This document shows positions 6,180-7,943 of a stretch of 7,943 nt of DNA, in pieces; the first letter of the stretch is position 1, and the number at the start of each line of letters is the position of its first letter. Position numbers and translations under genes: made by a program. The DNA comes from Planctomycetota bacterium (GTDB taxonomy: Bacteria; Planctomycetota; Phycisphaerae; Tepidisphaerales; Tepidisphaeraceae): NCBI GenBank assembly GCA_029777755.1, contig JAKORQ010000065.1, positions 1 through 7,943 on the forward strand. Reading direction: 5' to 3'. Below the pieces are notes generated by a model. It searched no databases and was not told the DNA's origin. It worked only from the letters and a program-made list of their open reading frames with translations.

Positions 6180-7213
6180 CAGTTCACCCCGGCGGCCGGC
6201 TGGGTTGACGCTTCCCCTGGCGAGTATTCAAGCAGTTGAACCGTCACCGGCATCCCCAGGCGCAGTTCATTCCCCGGGTCGCGCACGTAGATGCGCACCT
6301 CGTACACCAGCGCCGTGCGCAGTTCCTCTGTCTGCACGGTCTTGGACGTGAATTCCGCCTCCGGCGAGATGTGTCCCACCCAGCCTTCGTAGCGCTTGTC
6401 AGGAAAACTGTCGCTTCGCACGGCCGCGGCCATCCCAGGCTTTACCAGGCCGAGGTTGGCCTCGCCCACATAGGCACGCACCCATTTCTGGTCCGTCAGC
6501 GACAACGTGAATGCCGTCTGCGCGGGATTGACCATCTCGCCGGCCTCGATCACGCGGGTGCGGATGATGCCGTTGGCAGGGGAGTAAAGCCGCGTGTCGG
6601 CGAGCAGTTGGCTGGCCAGCTCTCTCTCAGCTCGCAGCCGATCGAGCTGGGCCTGCGCCTCGGCTATGTCCTCTTCGCGCGGGCCAATCTCCGCCAGGCG
6701 CAGTTCAGCCCGGGCGGCGGCCAGTTCCGCTTCCGCGCTGTCGCGGGCTGCAAGGGCATTGTCTAGTTCCAGCTTGCTGATGGCCCCGACGCTGGCACTG
6801 CGCTCGATGCGCTCAAGTGTTCGCTGGGCATTGCGCAGGCGAACCTCGGCGACGCGAACGGCTGCTCGGGCGCGCTCGATCTCCTCCGGGCGTGTGCCAT
6901 TTTTGAGCCTGAGCAGCGCCTGCTCGGCTGCCGTTACCGCCGCTTCGCGTGCCGCCAGCTCGGCCGACAGGCGCGATCCGTCCAGTTCCGCGAGCAACTG
7001 GCCGGCCGACACACTGTCCCCCTCATCCACCAGCACTTTCACCACCCGCTGGCTGCTGTTGAATGCCAGTTGTGCGTTGCGGATCTCAATGTTGCCGTAC
7101 AGCACCAGTGCGCCATCATCTTCCGCACCGGGAGTCTGTCCCCAGTGGAGCCACGCGAACACCGCTCCCGCGATGATCAGCACAAGAACCAGTAACGCCA
7201 GCGCACGCCTCAA
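6179..7213 (-). CDS. ybhG: HlyD-type membrane fusion protein of the exporter (YbhG-like), TTG start
   Basis: A 344-residue periplasmic adaptor anchored by one N-terminal membrane helix (about 4-22, right after Arg-Arg). Next come a biotinyl/lipoyl-like half (LYGNIEIR through VDEGDSVSAGQLLAELD), a long Ala/Glu/Arg-rich coiled-coil hairpin, the second lipoyl half (YSPANGIIRTRVIEAGEMV) and a beta-barrel region (KWVRAYVGEANL, PEAEFTSKTVQTEELRT, RLGMPVTVQLLEY). The hairpin carries two similar elements, NGTRPEEIERA and IGPREEDIAEA. YbhG has the same pair as I remember it. The frame is open to an ATG at 7285 that lacks a ribosome site and would put 24 polar residues before the membrane helix. TTG at 7211-7213 has AGGAGG 6 nt upstream and gives a size close to YbhG, so I chose it. 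It is the first gene of the exporter operon and overlaps the ATPase start by one base. It would link the pump to an outer-membrane channel, which is not encoded here. Confidence 0.9.
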   Translation of the reverse strand: MRRALALLVLVLIIAGAVFAWLHWGQTPGAEDDGALVLYGNIEIRNAQLAFNSSQRVVKVLVDEGDSVSAGQLLAELDGSRLSAELAAREAAVTAAEQALLRLKNGTRPEEIERARAAVRVAEVRLRNAQRTLERIERSASVGAISKLELDNALAARDSAEAELAAARAELRLAEIGPREEDIAEAQAQLDRLRAERELASQLLADTRLYSPANGIIRTRVIEAGEMVNPAQTAFTLSLTDQKWVRAYVGEANLGLVKPGMAAAVRSDSFPDKRYEGWVGHISPEAEFTSKTVQTEELRTALVYEVRIYVRDPGNELRLGMPVTVQLLEYSPGEASTQPAAGVN

Positions 7214-7219
7214 GCCACG

Positions 7220-7225
7220 CCTCCT
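7220..7225 (-). promoter_or_regulatory. Ribosome binding site deciding the TTG start of the adaptor gene
   Basis: On the minus strand AGGAGG lies exactly 6 nt before the TTG at 7211-7213. The spacing and start codon are identical to those of permease 1 in the same operon. The upstream ATG at 7285 is preceded by a pyrimidine-rich stretch without such a site. Confidence 0.75.
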
Positions 7226-7252
7226 GAACGAGTGTCGGCATCCGGTGTAAGC

Positions 7253-7268
7253 AGCATCACCAGATGCT
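7253..7268. repeat. Short inverted repeat in the exporter leader region
   Basis: AGCATC (7253-7258) and GATGCT (7263-7268) form a perfect 6-bp stem around a 4-base loop, about 40 bp upstream of the adaptor's TTG start. It could be a small leader hairpin or an operator half-site pair, but an inverted repeat this short can occur by chance. Confidence 0.25.
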
Positions 7269-7333
7269 ACTTCGGAACATGTCACAATGGAAGAGGCGGC
7301 AGGATCTAAGGAGGAACAGGGAAGGAGCTGACG

Positions 7334-7375
7334 CTGATTGCCTGTCCGGATCGCACACAGATGATTGGCAATCAG
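7334..7375 (-). terminator. 9-bp inverted repeat just after the activator gene (possible terminator or operator)
   Basis: CTGATTGCC (7334-7342) and GGCAATCAG (7367-7375) are perfect complements separated by 24 bases. On the minus strand the structure begins two bases after the TAA of the activator gene. It is followed by a pyrimidine-rich but not T-run sequence (CGTCAGCTCCTTCCCTG). It could stop or weaken read-through into the exporter operon, or be a binding site with two-fold symmetry. The 163-bp gap from 7214 to 7376 otherwise shows no convincing -10/-35 pair or sigma-54 GG-N10-GC element on the minus strand. Confidence 0.35.
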
Positions 7376-7376
7376 G

Positions 7377-7943
7377 TTAGTCCGATTCGATCCCCAGCTC
7401 CTTGACCTTCTTGTTGAGCGTATTGCGATTGATGCCGAGGTAGTCGGCCGCCTTGATCTTCACTCCCTCGCAGCGCACCAGGGCGCGCTCGATCAGCGAG
7501 CGTTCAACCTGCTCCATCACCAGTTGGTAGATCTCACCCTCGCGGGTCTCCAGGTCGGCAACCGCCAGGTCGGCCAGCTTCCTCGTGAGCGTCTGAATAG
7601 ACTCGGTGGGGCTGGCCAGGCGCCGCTCGGCCGCGAACGTTCGCAGCGACAGCGGCAGCAGATCCTCGGTGAAATATTCATCGCGGCTGAGGACCACGGC
7701 ACGCTCAATGGCGTTCTCCAACTCGCGGACGTTGCCGGGCCAGTTGTAACGCAGGAGCGTCGACATCACATCCTTGCTGATGTACTTGAGCTTGCGGTCG
7801 TTGATCTGGTTGTAGCGCGTCAGGAAGAAGTCCACCAGCTTGGGAATGTCCTCGCGGCGGTTGCGCAGCGGCGGCAGATAGATGCTCACCACGTTCAGGC
7901 GGTAATACAGGTCCTCGCGGAAGTTCTCCTTGCGGACCTCTTC
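7377..7943 (-). CDS. NtrC-family sigma-54-dependent activator, C-terminal part (5' end outside window)
   Basis: The frame runs open off the right edge, leaving the last 188 residues. A GTG at 7890-7892 is an internal codon, not the start. The visible part opens in the AAA+ ATPase domain with FREDLYYRLN (8-17), the segment with the arginine finger, then LPPLRNRREDI (23-33) and the sensor-2 motif WPGNVRELENA (68-78). A linker of about 70 residues leads to a Fis-type helix-turn-helix at the C-terminus (about 150-186; ALVRCEGVKIKAADYLGINRNTLNKKVKELGI in pieces). Proteins of this type remodel sigma-54 RNA polymerase to open -24/-12 promoters. Whether it has a receiver domain (response regulator, NtrC-like) or another sensor domain lies outside the window. 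It is co-directional with the exporter operon, 163 bp upstream of the adaptor's TTG. A regulatory link is plausible, but no sigma-54 site was found in between. Confidence 0.9.
   Translation of the reverse strand, partial: EEVRKENFREDLYYRLNVVSIYLPPLRNRREDIPKLVDFFLTRYNQINDRKLKYISKDVMSTLLRYNWPGNVRELENAIERAVVLSRDEYFTEDLLPLSLRTFAAERRLASPTESIQTLTRKLADLAVADLETREGEIYQLVMEQVERSLIERALVRCEGVKIKAADYLGINRNTLNKKVKELGIESD

Noticed and set aside
6594..7250. Plus-strand Ser/Ala/Arg-rich open frame of 218 codons opposite the adaptor
   Set aside because: The composition is the reverse reading of the Ala/Glu/Arg-rich coiled coil, so it is a shadow frame.
7308..7314. Plus-strand AAGGAGG as a ribosome site for a small plus-strand gene
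   Set aside because: No ATG, GTG or TTG lies 5-12 nt downstream. The only nearby frame (TTG about 7338) stops after a few codons.
7214..7376. Sigma-54 (-24/-12) promoter for the exporter operon
   Set aside because: No GG and GC dinucleotides with exactly 10 bases between them in a TGGCAC/TTGC-like context were found on the minus strand. The nearest pairs have 7, 11 or 12 bases between.

Overview
This GC-rich window carries six genes and no RNA genes, mobile elements or CRISPR arrays. The mix suggests a Gram-negative bacterium: a periplasmic adaptor of the HlyD type, a sigma-54 activator, an exported MsrB and a DUF4340 protein. Thr/Pro/Ala-rich linkers after membrane segments (TTQA repeats, ATTRPTT) recall Planctomycetota such as Phycisphaerae. 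That placement is an inference from style, not from a marker gene.

Left part (1-2123). The window opens inside the 3' end of a plus-strand DUF4340-type gene, closed by a strong hairpin terminator at 401-438. A minus-strand ROK-family sugar kinase (493-1452) follows. It diverges from a plus-strand methionine-R-sulfoxide reductase, MsrB (about 1602-2123), which has an N-terminal export signal. The roughly 150 bp between these two genes holds a candidate promoter for each.

Centre and right (2130-7213, all minus). Read in the direction of transcription, there is a compact four-gene operon: HlyD-like membrane-fusion protein, ATPase with two fused nucleotide-binding domains, ABC-2 permease 1, ABC-2 permease 2. 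Gene order and protein architecture match the E. coli ybhG-ybhF-ybhS-ybhR exporter. Junctions are a 1-nt overlap (TGATG), an 8-nt overlap and a 2-nt gap. Two genes (ybhG-like and ybhS-like) appear to start at TTG codons, each exactly 6 nt after a perfect AGGAGG. The longer ATG-started versions of these two reading frames are probably wrong. The two ATPase halves are unequal: one composite ATP site looks canonical and the other degenerate.

Right edge (7377-7943, minus). This is the C-terminal part of an NtrC-type sigma-54-dependent activator, upstream of and co-directional with the exporter operon. A 9-bp inverted repeat lies just after its stop codon.

The likely export machine is a heterodimeric ABC-2 pump in the inner membrane: permeases 1 and 2 powered by the double ATPase, coupled through the HlyD-like adaptor to an outer-membrane channel that is not encoded here. 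I did not find a clearly unprecedented system. The most interesting points are the asymmetric ATPase, the paired TTG/AGGAGG starts, the exported MsrB with its possibly leaderless promoter, and the regulator-exporter arrangement.
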